64,000 nt of DNA from Betaproteobacteria bacterium Ga0077526 (GCA_001464765.1 LNDV01000034.1:1277469-1341468); one strand, 5' to 3'. Counted from the stretch's first letter, positions 17,140 to 26,291 are shown. Program-made: numbers and translations. Notes: generated from the sequence alone by a model not told the origin.

Positions 17140-18522
17140 ATGAGCTATTCCGTTCTCATCGTCGAAGACGAAGCCACGCTGGCGAACAACATGGCCAGGT
17201 TCCTGGGCCGCCACGGCTACGAGACCCGCGTCGCCGACACCGCCGAAACCGCGCTGTTCGAACTGCAGACGTTCAAGCCACACACCATCGTGCTCGACTA
17301 CAACCTGCCGGGCATGAATGGTCTCGAATTCCTCAATCGGGTCCGTGCATCCGATCCGCAGGTGAAGCTCATCATGGCGACCGGTCACGGCAGCGAGCAG
17401 GTGGCGGTCGACGCCATGAAGGCCGGCGCGTACGACTACCTGCCGAAGCCGGTTGCGCTGGGCCGTCTCAAACTGGTCGTCGACAAGGCCGTCAGCGAAG
17501 ACTGCTGCTGCGGTGAGGCGCGCTACCACCGCAACGTGCAGACTGCCGACAGCGCCACCGCGAGCATGATCGGCACGTCCGAGCCGATGCGCACTCTGAA
17601 GGACCGGATCGCCCGCCTGCTCAACGCGGAGTCCGGTCTGGCCGACCAGGATCTCCCCGCCGTGCTCATCACCGGCGAAACCGGTACCGGCAAGGAACTC
17701 GTCGCCCGCGCCCTGCACTTCGACGGCCCGCGCGCGAAGGGCCCGTTCGTCGAAGTGAACTGCTCCTCGATCCCCGGGCAGCTGCTCGAAGCGGAGCTCT
17801 TCGGCTTCGAGCGCGGCGCCTTCACCGACGCGAAGGAACGCAAGCTGGGTCTCATCGAGTCCGCCGAAGGCGGCACGCTCTTCCTCGACGAGATCGGCGA
17901 GATGGACCTCGTGCTGCAGGCGAAGCTGCTCAAGTTTCTCGAGGACAAGACCGTGCGTCGGCTCGGCAGCGTCCGCGAGCAGCGCGCGAACGTGCGAATC
18001 ATTGCGGCGACCAACCGAAACCTCGAGCAGTTCTCGCGCGAGGGCCGGTTCCGGGCGGATCTGTACTTCCGCCTGCGCATCGTGCAGCTCGAACCGCCGG
18101 CATTGCGCACGCTGGGCGATGACGTCATCGCCCTTGCCACCCACTTTCTCGAACTTCACGGCTCGCGTTACGGCAAGCGCGGACTGCACTTCTCGGAGAG
18201 CGCGCTGCGATGCCTCTGTGCGCACCGCTGGCCCGGCAACGTCCGCGAGCTACGCAACGTGATGGAGCAGGTCGTCGTACTCGCGCAAGGCCCCGTCGTC
18301 GAAGCCCAGGATCTGGAATTCCACCGCGACGTCGCCGCCGAAGACGGCGCTGCGACGTTGTCCGCCGTGCAGCTCAACCTCGGCGACGCGGAACGCCAGC
18401 TTCTCGTGAAGGCACTCGAGGAGACGCAGTGGAACATCACGCGGGCTGCGCGCCTGCTCGGTGTCTCGCGCGACACGCTGCGCTACCGGATCGAGAAATA
18501 CCGTCTGCGTCTGCCGAACTGA
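17140..18522 (+). CDS. Sigma-54-dependent response regulator, NtrC family
   Basis: 460 aa from the ATG at 17140 (TAGGAG just upstream). Receiver about residues 4-118, with Asp53 in IVLDYNLPG and Lys103 in LPKP. AAA+ domain about 140-375: Walker A GETGTGKE (179-186), Walker B GGTLFLDEIGE (244-254), and arginine-finger region FRADLYFRL. Fis-type HTH about 420-457. The sigma-54 contact loop reads GAFTDA (226-231) instead of GAFTGA. A CCC triplet (residues 122-124) lies in the linker. It should activate RpoN promoters when phosphorylated by the kinase encoded just upstream. The tandem dyads and sigma-54-like promoter downstream make the 18.9-33.2 kb operon the likely target. Confidence 0.93.
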   Translation: MSYSVLIVEDEATLANNMARFLGRHGYETRVADTAETALFELQTFKPHTIVLDYNLPGMNGLEFLNRVRASDPQVKLIMATGHGSEQVAVDAMKAGAYDYLPKPVALGRLKLVVDKAVSEDCCCGEARYHRNVQTADSATASMIGTSEPMRTLKDRIARLLNAESGLADQDLPAVLITGETGTGKELVARALHFDGPRAKGPFVEVNCSSIPGQLLEAELFGFERGAFTDAKERKLGLIESAEGGTLFLDEIGEMDLVLQAKLLKFLEDKTVRRLGSVREQRANVRIIAATNRNLEQFSREGRFRADLYFRLRIVQLEPPALRTLGDDVIALATHFLELHGSRYGKRGLHFSESALRCLCAHRWPGNVRELRNVMEQVVVLAQGPVVEAQDLEFHRDVAAEDGAATLSAVQLNLGDAERQLLVKALEETQWNITRAARLLGVSRDTLRYRIEKYRLRLPN

Positions 18523-18564
18523 TCCGCCGCCCGGCCCCGGGCCGGTCGCCTTCTCCGCCCACCC

Positions 18565-18594
18565 CGCCGGCCGGTGCAAATGCACCGGCCGGCG
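18565..18594 (+). terminator. Hairpin terminator after the regulator gene
   Basis: Perfect 14-bp inverted repeat (arms 18565-18578 and 18581-18594, core CGCCGGCCGGTGCA). In practice this is a 12-13 bp stem with a tiny A-rich loop. A short T run (GTCGTTT) follows. It lies 42 bp after the regulator's stop and separates the regulatory pair from the glycan operon, so the operon needs its own promoter. Confidence 0.7.
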
Positions 18595-18648
18595 TCGTTT
18601 CCGACCCCGCGCAGATGCCATCGCCATGGCGTGTGGGGCAGAAGTGGG

Positions 18649-18690
18649 TGGGGCATATCCCCCGGTCACTGGGGCATCTCCCCCATCTAC
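18649..18690 (+). promoter_or_regulatory. Tandem 21-bp dyad repeats, candidate activator-binding sites (UAS)
   Basis: Two head-to-tail 21-bp units (18649-18669 and 18670-18690) match at 16 of 21 positions. Each contains the dyad GGGG-CATaT/CATcT-CCCC. A related half (TGGGGCA) is at 18634-18640. A 21-bp period is two helical turns, so bound dimers would sit on the same face. The centre is about 160 bp upstream of the predicted start from the sigma-54-like promoter, the usual place for NtrC-family enhancer sites. Binding by the regulator encoded at 17140 is inferred. Confidence 0.6.
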
Positions 18691-18804
18691 CTTCCCGCAG
18701 CCTGTTCTCCCGGTCTGGCGCTGCGTCAGCGAACGCGTGCCAAGTGGCTGACTTGCCTGTGAATTCCCCGCAACGGAGTTCCGCTTCCCCGCCACGCAAA
18801 CCGG

Positions 18805-18819
18805 TGGCACGTGGGGTGC
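18805..18819 (+). promoter_or_regulatory. Sigma-54 (RpoN) -24/-12 promoter for the glycan operon
   Basis: TGGCAC (18805-18810), five bases, then GTGC (18816-18819). This matches the consensus TGGCAC-N5-TTGC except for one T, with the invariant GG and GC correctly spaced. The predicted start is near 18831, leaving a leader of about 60 nt before the ATG at 18890. The position directly after a sigma-54 activator gene and tandem dyads strengthens it. Apart from the terminator, dyad repeats and this promoter, the 367-bp gap 18523-18889 shows no gene. Confidence 0.65.
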
Positions 18820-18889
18820 GGAGAGAAGGACACACAAAAGCTCGCGCGTGCGATCCGGCCCGGACCGCCGCGCCCCCGGGAGACTTCGC

Positions 18890-20122
18890 ATGAAACGCAT
18901 CATGGTGTACTCGCACGACACGTTCGGGCTGGGCAACATCCGCAGGATGCTCACGGTGGCCATGCATCTGGTGGACGCCTTCCCCGACGCATCGGTCCTG
19001 ATCGTCTCCGGCTCGCCGATGCTGCACGCCTTCCGCATCCCGCCGCGCGTCGACTACCTGAAGCTGCCGTGCCTGTCGCGCACGCAGGCCGGCGACTACG
19101 CGGTGAAGTTCCTCGACATGCCGTTCGACGAGACCGTGCGGTTGCGCTCCAACCTGCTCGTGAGCGCGATCCTCGACTTCGAACCGGATCTCATCGTCGT
19201 CGACAAGAAGCCCCTCGGCGTCGGCAACGAACTGGAGCACGCCCTCGAGCTGCTGCAGCGTCGCGGCCGCCAGACGCGCCTCGCGCTCCTGCTGCGCGAC
19301 ATTCTCGACAGCCCGGAAGCAACCCGCGCGGTGTGGAGCAAGAACGGCTACTTCGACGCGATCGATCGCTACTACGACCAGGTGCTGGTGGTGGGATCGG
19401 AACACGTGTTCGACCTCGCGCGCGAGTACGACTTCCCGGCGTCGGTGCGGGACAAGGTGCGCTACTGCGGTTACCTGAAGCGCGAGCGCCACTCTGCCGC
19501 GCGGACTCTGCAGGACGGGCCGGTCACCCAGGCCGAGCGTCTGGTTCTGGTCACGACCGGCGGCGGGGAAGACGGTCACCGCCTTATCTCCGCCTACGCG
19601 GACAGCCTGGATGCCATCGCGGCCGCAGGATCGGTGCACAGCGTCGTGGTGTGCGGGCCGGAGATGAGCCCTGTGCACCGGAAGCAGGTGAGCATCCGGC
19701 TCGAAGGACGCGACGACGTCACCCTGCTCGAGTTCTCCGACGACATGATGGGGCTGATGGATGCGGCCGACCTCGTCGTCTCCATGAGCGGCTACAACAC
19801 GGTGTGCGAACTGCTGTCGCTCCGGAAGCGGGCGATCCTCGTCCCCCGCGTGAAGCCTGTCGCCGAGCAATGGATCCGGGCGGAACGTCTCGAGCAGCTC
19901 GGCCTGATGCGCGCGCTTCATCCCGACCGCCTCACGCCGGAATCCCTGGCCGCGATGGTCACGCAGGAACTCGACCTCGCGAACGTCGTGCGCTATCCGC
20001 GCACCCACCTCGACATGGACGGCCTCGACCGGATCTGCGATTCGCTCGGCGAACTGCTGGACACCTCGGCAGTGAGAGTCGCGGGCGCCCGCGCGACGAT
20101 GATCCAGGGGGTGCGGTCATGA
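18890..20122 (+). CDS. MurG-like (GT28-type) predicted glycosyltransferase
   Basis: 410 aa from the ATG at 18890 (GGGAG 7 nt upstream); the frame is open earlier without homology. It is a GT-B protein of the predicted-glycosyltransferase group related to MurG. The N-terminal glycine loop is SHDTFGLGNIRRML. The C-terminal donor-binding half has LVTTGGGEDGH and VSMSGYNTVCELLS, the conserved UDP-sugar site region. It has no signal peptide and is probably peripheral at the inner membrane. First gene of the ten-gene operon, overlapping the next by ATGA. A second member of the same group is at 29373. Donor and acceptor are unknown. Confidence 0.82.
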   Translation: MKRIMVYSHDTFGLGNIRRMLTVAMHLVDAFPDASVLIVSGSPMLHAFRIPPRVDYLKLPCLSRTQAGDYAVKFLDMPFDETVRLRSNLLVSAILDFEPDLIVVDKKPLGVGNELEHALELLQRRGRQTRLALLLRDILDSPEATRAVWSKNGYFDAIDRYYDQVLVVGSEHVFDLAREYDFPASVRDKVRYCGYLKRERHSAARTLQDGPVTQAERLVLVTTGGGEDGHRLISAYADSLDAIAAAGSVHSVVVCGPEMSPVHRKQVSIRLEGRDDVTLLEFSDDMMGLMDAADLVVSMSGYNTVCELLSLRKRAILVPRVKPVAEQWIRAERLEQLGLMRALHPDRLTPESLAAMVTQELDLANVVRYPRTHLDMDGLDRICDSLGELLDTSAVRVAGARATMIQGVRS

Positions 20123-21372
20123 GCGCACCGAAGGTTGCCTTCCTGGTCAAGACCTACCCCAAGCTCTCCGAGACTTTCATCCTCGGTGAGATCCTCGGGC
20201 TCGAGGCCCGCGGCATGCAGCTCACCATCTTCTCGCTCCAGCGACCTTCCGATGCGATCCGCCAGGACGCCAACGCCCGGGTGCGTGCCGACGTGGAGTA
20301 CGTCGGTGACGGCGTGGAAGGTGCGTGGCCTGTGCTGCGCGAGCATCTGACGCAGCTCGTTTCGCGGCCCATGAGTTATGTCGCCGCGGTGCTGTCGCAA
20401 TGGCGTCGGGGCGAGCCCGGCCTGTCGAGGAATCTCGCCATCGCGAGCCGGCTCGCGAACGCCATGCGGTCGCGGGGACTCACCCATGTGCATGCCCATT
20501 TCGCCTCGCATCCCACCTCCGTGGCAGCCATGGCCGCGCGACTGCTCGGCGGCACCTTCAGCATCTCCGCCCACGCGAAGGACATCTACGTGAGCGAGCC
20601 CGGATCGCTCAGCGGCAAGATGCGCGACGCCGCCTTCACCGTGACCTGCACCGGTCACAACCATCGCCATCTGAAGGGCATCGCCCGCCCCGGCACCAGC
20701 GTGCATCTCATGTATCACGGCATCGACTTCCGCAGCTTCGCGCCGGCGCCGCGACCCGATCACCCCGCCGTGCCGCTGGTCCTCGCGGTGGGACGGCTGC
20801 GTGACAAGAAGGGCTTCGCCACGCTGGTGGCGGCGTGCGCGCTGCTGCGCGACCGCGGCGTCAGCTTCCGCTGCGAGATCGTCGGCTACGGCGAAGAGCA
20901 CGACCGGCTGGACGCCATGATCTGCGCCGGGCGCGTGGAAGACCGTGTGCGACTGGCCGGCACGATGAACCACGCGTCGCTCATCCAGCGCTACCAGGCC
21001 GCGGCGCTGTTCGCTGCCCCGTGCCGCGTCTCGGACGACGGTGATCGCGACGGCATTCCCAACGTGCTGCTCGAAGCGATGGCGATGGAACTGCCCGTGG
21101 TGAGCACGCCGGTGTCCGGCATTCCCGAGGTGGTGCATCCGCGCGAGACCGGCCTGCTCGTCCCGCCGGACGACGCCGAAGCCCTCGCGGAAGCCATGGA
21201 ACTGCTCATCGCCGATCCGTCGCTGCGTCGGCAACTGGGAGCCGCGGCCCGTCGCTGGGTGACGGAACACTTCGACAACGATCGCAATCTCGACACCGTC
21301 CACCGGCTGCTGCTGTCGGTCACCGGCAACCCGCGAGACGCCCGCAACCCGACGGAGAAGGTCTATGCATGA
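20119..21372 (+). CDS. GT4-family glycosyltransferase
   Basis: 417 aa GT-B retaining glycosyltransferase. The N-terminal half has LVKTYPKLSETFILGEI and VHAHFASHPTSVA. The donor site has VGRLRDKKGF and the EX7E-like region GIPNVLLEAMAMELPVVST. The start is an ATG overlapping the previous stop (ATGA), and the end overlaps the next start by 8 bp. It shares the SETFI..EI and DGDRDGIPNVL..AMAM..PVVST blocks with the next gene, so the two are paralogues. Such pairs usually add successive sugars to a lipid-linked chain. Substrates are unknown. Confidence 0.87.
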   Translation: MSAPKVAFLVKTYPKLSETFILGEILGLEARGMQLTIFSLQRPSDAIRQDANARVRADVEYVGDGVEGAWPVLREHLTQLVSRPMSYVAAVLSQWRRGEPGLSRNLAIASRLANAMRSRGLTHVHAHFASHPTSVAAMAARLLGGTFSISAHAKDIYVSEPGSLSGKMRDAAFTVTCTGHNHRHLKGIARPGTSVHLMYHGIDFRSFAPAPRPDHPAVPLVLAVGRLRDKKGFATLVAACALLRDRGVSFRCEIVGYGEEHDRLDAMICAGRVEDRVRLAGTMNHASLIQRYQAAALFAAPCRVSDDGDRDGIPNVLLEAMAMELPVVSTPVSGIPEVVHPRETGLLVPPDDAEALAEAMELLIADPSLRRQLGAAARRWVTEHFDNDRNLDTVHRLLLSVTGNPRDARNPTEKVYA

Positions 21373-22783
21373 TCACGCCCACGCCCTGCGAGAAGGGCCC
21401 CACGGCGGCGAAGGGTGCTGCGACCGCCTCCCGATGCCGCGCGCCGGTGACGTGTCATCGAGGCCGGACCGCTGGTCCGGGGAAGTGGCCTATGTGCTGA
21501 TGGGCTACCCGAGGATCTCCGAGACCTTCATCACCCAGGAGATCCATCTGCTGGAGACGCTGGGTGCGAAGCTGCGGCTGTTCGCCGTGAAGAACGGCGA
21601 CACGGATCAGGTGCAGGACAACGTCTCGCGCATCCGCGCGCCCCTCACGTATCTGCCGACAGTCACCTCGCTCTCCGGCACGCGTCTGCTGCCGTGGCTC
21701 ACCCGGAATCTCCCGAGCTACTGGCGTGCGCACGCGAGAGTCGCCGCCCGCCGCCCCGGCGCATGGCTCGGCACGCTCGCCTCCGTGATCGCGATGACGT
21801 GGCGCTACCGGCCGTCGTGGCACGCTGCGCCGCGCAAGGTCTTCGTGAAGGAGTTCCTCCAGGCCGGCTTCATCGCCGACCGCATCCTGGCGCAGGGTTC
21901 GGTGAGACACCTGCACGGGCACTTCTGCCACGGTGCCACGACGATCACCTGGCTCGCGAGCCGCATGACCGGCCTGCCGTTCAGCTTCACGGCGCACGCG
22001 AAGGACATCTACCAGTCGGACCAGAACCCCGGAGACCTGCTGCCGCGCAAGCTGGCCGCCGCTCGCTTCGTGGCGACCTGCACCGACGCCAATCGCCTTC
22101 ATCTGGAAAAACTGAGTCCGCGCCCTGGCGTGGTCCGCACCATCTACCACGGGCTGGACACCGAGTACTTCGCGCCGCCGTCCCGCCGGTCCGAAGCGGA
22201 CGTCCCGACGATCCTGGCGGTGGGCCGGTTCGTGGAGAAGAAAGGATTCCGCTATCTCATCGAGGCGTGCGCCGTGCTGAAGCTCGCCGGCTGCCGGTTC
22301 CGCTGTGTCGTCGTCGGCGAAAACGGCGACCAGCGCCCGGTCATCGAGAAGCTGATCGAGGCCCACGATCTGGCGGACACGGTGCGCCTCCAGGGACCCG
22401 TCACCCACGGCGCCCTGCGCCAGCTCTACGCCGACGCGGCCATGTTCGTGCTGCCCTGCCTCGTCGCCGCGGACGGCGATCGGGACGGGATCCCCAACGT
22501 GCTGGCGGAGGCCATGGCGATGGGGCTGCCGGTCGTGAGCACCGGCGTGTCGGGCATCCCGGAACTGGTGCGGGCCGGTCGCGACGGCGTGATCGTCGGA
22601 GAGCGGGACGCCGGCGCTCTCGCCGATGCCCTGAACGAACTGCTGCAGGACCCGCAGCGACGTCGCCGGCTGGGTGAGGCGGCGCGCGCTCGTGTGCTGG
22701 ACATCTTCGATGCCAGAACCACCACCGTCGAACTGCGTGCCCTGTTCGCGCGGGAGATACATGCGCAGGAGCAGCGCCCATGA
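21365..22783 (+). CDS. GT4-family glycosyltransferase (paralogue)
   Basis: 472 aa GT-B protein. Compared with its upstream paralogue it carries about 40 extra N-terminal residues, including HDHAHALREGPHGGEGCC, before the conserved VLMGYPRISETFITQEIH block. Other blocks are HGHFCHGATTITWLA, FSFTAHAKDIYQSD, VGRFVEKKGFRYLIEA and GIPNVLAEAMAMGLPVVST with GIPELV. The start overlaps the previous gene by 8 bp and the end overlaps the lyase gene by 4 bp (ATGA). The ATG at 21365 is used; a later start would remove the His/Cys-rich leader. Confidence 0.86.
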   Translation: MHDHAHALREGPHGGEGCCDRLPMPRAGDVSSRPDRWSGEVAYVLMGYPRISETFITQEIHLLETLGAKLRLFAVKNGDTDQVQDNVSRIRAPLTYLPTVTSLSGTRLLPWLTRNLPSYWRAHARVAARRPGAWLGTLASVIAMTWRYRPSWHAAPRKVFVKEFLQAGFIADRILAQGSVRHLHGHFCHGATTITWLASRMTGLPFSFTAHAKDIYQSDQNPGDLLPRKLAAARFVATCTDANRLHLEKLSPRPGVVRTIYHGLDTEYFAPPSRRSEADVPTILAVGRFVEKKGFRYLIEACAVLKLAGCRFRCVVVGENGDQRPVIEKLIEAHDLADTVRLQGPVTHGALRQLYADAAMFVLPCLVAADGDRDGIPNVLAEAMAMGLPVVSTGVSGIPELVRAGRDGVIVGERDAGALADALNELLQDPQRRRRLGEAARARVLDIFDARTTTVELRALFAREIHAQEQRP

Positions 22784-24885
22784 ACGCGGCCGTTGCCGAA
22801 TCCGCGCATCCCCGCGCTGCCGAGCGGACCGCACCCAAACCGACGCTCGGCTTGCCGTGGCGGACGCTGTGCGAGAACGGACTTGCCGCGCACTTCCGGC
22901 AGCGTGCCAACGACCACTACTTCCCCGTGCCGGACCCCGACGAAACCGCGCCCGGGAAGATCGATGCGATTCTCGGCGGACGCTTCGAGTTCAACAACGA
23001 GGCGCACGTCGTCTCGCGCCAGATGAACTGGCTCGAGAATCCGAGCAAGGACGTGGAGTGGCACATCCTGCTGCACAAGTTCTACTACGCCGTGGGTCTC
23101 GGCATGCGCTTCCGGGATACCGGCGAGCGCCGCTATCTCGACGGCTTCGTGGATCTCGTGTCCTCGTGGATCGACCAGACCCCGCCGGGCTTCATCGCGG
23201 CGGACGTCACCGGTCGGCGCGTGCAGAACTGGATCTACGCGTTCCACTACTTCTCGGCCGATGCCGGGAGTGACGCCTTTCCGGCGGCTTTCCTGTCGCG
23301 CTTTCTGCGCTCGATCGAGGAACAGGTCGAGTACCTCTGCGAGAACCTGACACCCGCGCGCAACCATCGCACGCTGGAGCTGTACGCGATCTTTCTCGCG
23401 GGCGTGGCGTTGCCGGAGTTCGAGCGCGCGGCTGCGTGGCGCGAGTTCGCCCTGGCGGAGATCGTCCGCAACATCCAGACGGACCTCCTGCCCGACGGCG
23501 TGCACTGCGAGCTGTCCACCGACTACCACCATCTGGTCCTCAAGAACTATCTCTGCATCCGCCGCCTTGCCGAACTGAACGGTATCGCGATTCCCGCGGT
23601 GATGGACCAGCGACTCGTCCGGGCGCTCGAATTCTCCCTGTTCGTGCACAAGCCCGACGGCGTGATTCCGAGCCTCAGCGACGGCGACTCGCGGAGCTTT
23701 CGCGACCTGCTGCTGCAGGGGGCCGACCTCTACCGTCGCGATGACATGCGCTACGTCGCGACACTCGGGGTCGAGGGCGTGCCGCCCCGCAAGCGCGCGC
23801 AGGGCTTCCACGACGCCGGCTACTACGTGCTGCACGGAGGCTGGGGCCGAGGCGCACGCGCCTACGAGGACGAGCACTACCTCGTGCTGGATTGCGGCCC
23901 CCTCGGCGCCGGCAATCACGGCCACCTGGACTGCCTCAGCTTCGAACTGGCTGCGAACGGCCGGTCGCTCGTGGTCGATCCCGGTCGGTACACGTACAGC
24001 GAAGCCGGCGACGTGAACTGGCGGGTGAAGTTCCGTGGCACCGCGTGGCACAACACCGTGACCGTCGACGGGCGCAATCAGACGCGGTACGAACCGCGTC
24101 CGGTGAAGGAGGGCACGCGGCATCGCCCGGGTGCCGTGCGTCATCGAATCTCCGGCCCGGCGCCCGACGCAGACCTGCGCCGTTTCGTGGTGCTCGACGG
24201 ATTCGGCCTGCTGCACGGGGTGGCGAAGAGCCACGAGTACCCCGTCGTCCACGACCGCCGGATCGTGTTCGCCTTCGGCGACTACTGGGTCGTCAACGAC
24301 ACGCTGATCGGCACGGATGCGGAACACCGCTACGACCAGTGGTTCCATCTGTCCGAGTGCGCGCAGGACAGCGCCGTGGTGGACCGGCGCTGGGGCACCG
24401 TCAGGGTCGCTACGCCCGGCCTGCTCATCGCCCACGAGGACCGCGGCGGTGTCGAGGTCGGCGTCGAGGCCGGCCAGGTGTCGTATCGCTACGGCGTGAG
24501 CCACGACGCGCCGATCGTGCGGGTGACGCAGACGGCCGAGTCGGCGAGTTTCGCCAGCGTGCTGTTTCCCTTCCGCGGCGAGACACCCAACGTCATGGTG
24601 CGCGAGCTCAACGTGATGCCCGACGCGATCACGCCGCAGACGCAGACCGCAAACGCCTGGGCCATGCGGATCCAGGTCGGTGAAGGGCGCCATGGCTACA
24701 CCGACTACCTCTTCCTGGCCGAGGTCACGGATGCCGAGTGGCACTTCGGCGGCTTTGCCTTTCGCGGCAGCTTCCTCGCGATGCGGCGCGACGCGTCCGG
24801 TGAAATCGTCGAACTTCATGCCGACCGAGGTGCTCGACTCCGGGACGCCAGCGGGCGCATCGCCTGGAAGGGGCTCGCATCGTGA
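22780..24885 (+). CDS. Heparinase II/III-like polysaccharide lyase family protein
   Basis: 701 aa. An alpha/alpha-toroid N-terminal domain (about residues 20-320) has the NH pair at 195-196 (ARNHRTLELYA) and Tyr249 in STDYHHL. A C-terminal beta-sandwich (about 340-700) has the conserved GAGNHGHLDCLSFEL (about 377-391) and VDPGRYTY. These match the Hepar_II_III family, which cleaves uronate-containing glycans by beta-elimination. Unlike secreted lyases it shows no signal peptide, so it is either cytoplasmic or exported otherwise. Family members in polysaccharide operons often edit or modify the chain during synthesis. Overlaps both neighbours by 4 bp. Confidence 0.85.
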   Translation: MNAAVAESAHPRAAERTAPKPTLGLPWRTLCENGLAAHFRQRANDHYFPVPDPDETAPGKIDAILGGRFEFNNEAHVVSRQMNWLENPSKDVEWHILLHKFYYAVGLGMRFRDTGERRYLDGFVDLVSSWIDQTPPGFIAADVTGRRVQNWIYAFHYFSADAGSDAFPAAFLSRFLRSIEEQVEYLCENLTPARNHRTLELYAIFLAGVALPEFERAAAWREFALAEIVRNIQTDLLPDGVHCELSTDYHHLVLKNYLCIRRLAELNGIAIPAVMDQRLVRALEFSLFVHKPDGVIPSLSDGDSRSFRDLLLQGADLYRRDDMRYVATLGVEGVPPRKRAQGFHDAGYYVLHGGWGRGARAYEDEHYLVLDCGPLGAGNHGHLDCLSFELAANGRSLVVDPGRYTYSEAGDVNWRVKFRGTAWHNTVTVDGRNQTRYEPRPVKEGTRHRPGAVRHRISGPAPDADLRRFVVLDGFGLLHGVAKSHEYPVVHDRRIVFAFGDYWVVNDTLIGTDAEHRYDQWFHLSECAQDSAVVDRRWGTVRVATPGLLIAHEDRGGVEVGVEAGQVSYRYGVSHDAPIVRVTQTAESASFASVLFPFRGETPNVMVRELNVMPDAITPQTQTANAWAMRIQVGEGRHGYTDYLFLAEVTDAEWHFGGFAFRGSFLAMRRDASGEIVELHADRGARLRDASGRIAWKGLAS

Positions 24886-26291
24886 ACGCCCCGCATCGCA
24901 CGGTTCCGGTCGATCCCGTGCTGCCGGCCCTGGCCTGGCTGGTCGACGACTCCGCCGTGGCGGCCGCGCTGCAGCCGATCTTTACGCTGTGGAACCGAAA
25001 GCCCTGCCGTGTCCGGCATGTCGAGATCGAGCGGGTCAAGTACCGTCCCGGGCGCAACTGCGTCGTGGCGTACCGGTTCGCGATCGAACTGCCGGGGCAC
25101 CCCGGGACCGTCGAGCAGCGGGCGAGCCTGTCGATGCACGAGCGCGCAGAAGCGGCATCACGCTACGAGAAGGCCCGAACGGAAGTCGATGGCGACGGCG
25201 CGCCCTGCCTTGCGCAGTTCCTGCCGGAGTGGAACGCGATCGCCCGCGCGTTTCCTTCGGATCGCAAGCTCGCCAAGCTCGCGCGGCTGGTGGCGCCGGA
25301 CGAAGCCCTGTCGCGCTACCTGAGGCCGCTCGTCGCCACCCGCTGGCCCGGCGGTGCAACCGTTCGCCGCGCTGACCACACGGTCGTGAGCTACTTCCCG
25401 GAGCACACCTGCACAGTGGCGCTGGACGTCGGTGTCGACCACGGTGGGGCCGGGCGTGTCGATTCCTGGCGCGTGTTCGGCAAGATGCGCTACGACGATG
25501 CCGGCGTGCACACGCACCGTGTGATGCAGACGCTCTGGAACAGCGATGCCCACTGGCAGGGGCAGGTGGGCTATGCCCGTCCGCTGGGCTATGACGCCGA
25601 CGACCGGCTGCTGTGGCAGGAAGGCGTGCAGGCGCCGACGCTGCACTCGCTCCTCGCCAGCCACAACGGCTGTGCGCACACCATGCGCCAAGTGGCCCGT
25701 GCGGTCGCCGCGCTGCATCGCACCCGTGGCGTCGCGCAAAGGAACGAGCCGCGCGAAAGCCTCGCCGATGCCATTGCGAACGCCGCGGCGATCGTGTCGC
25801 GGGCCGCGCCCGAACACGCTTCGAGCGCGATGCGTCTCGCCGAGAAGCTGACTGCCCGCGCGCGCGCCATCGATTCGGCGCCTGACGCCACGCTCCACGG
25901 CGATCTGCACTCCCGAAACATTCTGGTGGGCCCCGATCGAGTCTCCCTCATCGACATGGATCGTGTGTCGACGGGCGATGCCTACGCCGAACTGGGCAGC
26001 CTGCTCGCCGAGCTGGCTTACCGTTCGTGCGTCCGTGCGGAGCCGATTGACACGGACACACTCGCCGAGGTTGTCGACGGCTACTTCGGCGAAGGCCAGG
26101 GCGCCGCGTTGGCCGAGACTGTGGCCTGGCATCTGGCCGCGGCGCTGCTGCACGAGCGGGCCCGACGCGCCGTCACATCCCTGAAGCCGGGATGGCGCGA
26201 GGCTCTGCCGTTCGTGCTGGAGGCTGCCCGATGCGCGCTGGGGAATCCGCGCGCGCTGTGTGCCAGCCAGACCGCAGAGGCCCAGGCATGA
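24882..26291 (+). CDS. APH-fold phosphotransferase family protein (first of pair)
   Basis: 469 aa, GTG start overlapping the previous stop (GTGA). The C-terminal half has the aminoglycoside-phosphotransferase/choline-kinase catalytic loop HGDLHSRNIL (about residue 338) and metal-binding LIDMDRVSTGD, so it is probably an active small-molecule kinase. The N-terminal 200 residues are unusual for the family: they include the motif RVKYRPGRNCVVAYRF, which resembles YRPGDRCSFR in the next gene. In this context it may phosphorylate a sugar or a glycan end. Nothing indicates drug resistance. Overlaps the next gene by 4 bp. Confidence 0.75.
   Translation: MNAPHRTVPVDPVLPALAWLVDDSAVAAALQPIFTLWNRKPCRVRHVEIERVKYRPGRNCVVAYRFAIELPGHPGTVEQRASLSMHERAEAASRYEKARTEVDGDGAPCLAQFLPEWNAIARAFPSDRKLAKLARLVAPDEALSRYLRPLVATRWPGGATVRRADHTVVSYFPEHTCTVALDVGVDHGGAGRVDSWRVFGKMRYDDAGVHTHRVMQTLWNSDAHWQGQVGYARPLGYDADDRLLWQEGVQAPTLHSLLASHNGCAHTMRQVARAVAALHRTRGVAQRNEPRESLADAIANAAAIVSRAAPEHASSAMRLAEKLTARARAIDSAPDATLHGDLHSRNILVGPDRVSLIDMDRVSTGDAYAELGSLLAELAYRSCVRAEPIDTDTLAEVVDGYFGEGQGAALAETVAWHLAAALLHERARRAVTSLKPGWREALPFVLEAARCALGNPRALCASQTAEAQA

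Noticed and set aside
18745..18756. TGGCTGACTTGC as a sigma-54 promoter
   Set aside because: The GG and GC elements are 3 bp too close for a -24/-12 promoter; the site at 18805 has correct spacing.
18811..20118. An 853-residue fusion reading into the first GT4 gene
   Set aside because: The upstream part is the out-of-frame shadow of the MurG-like gene; GT4 homology begins at the ATG at 20119.
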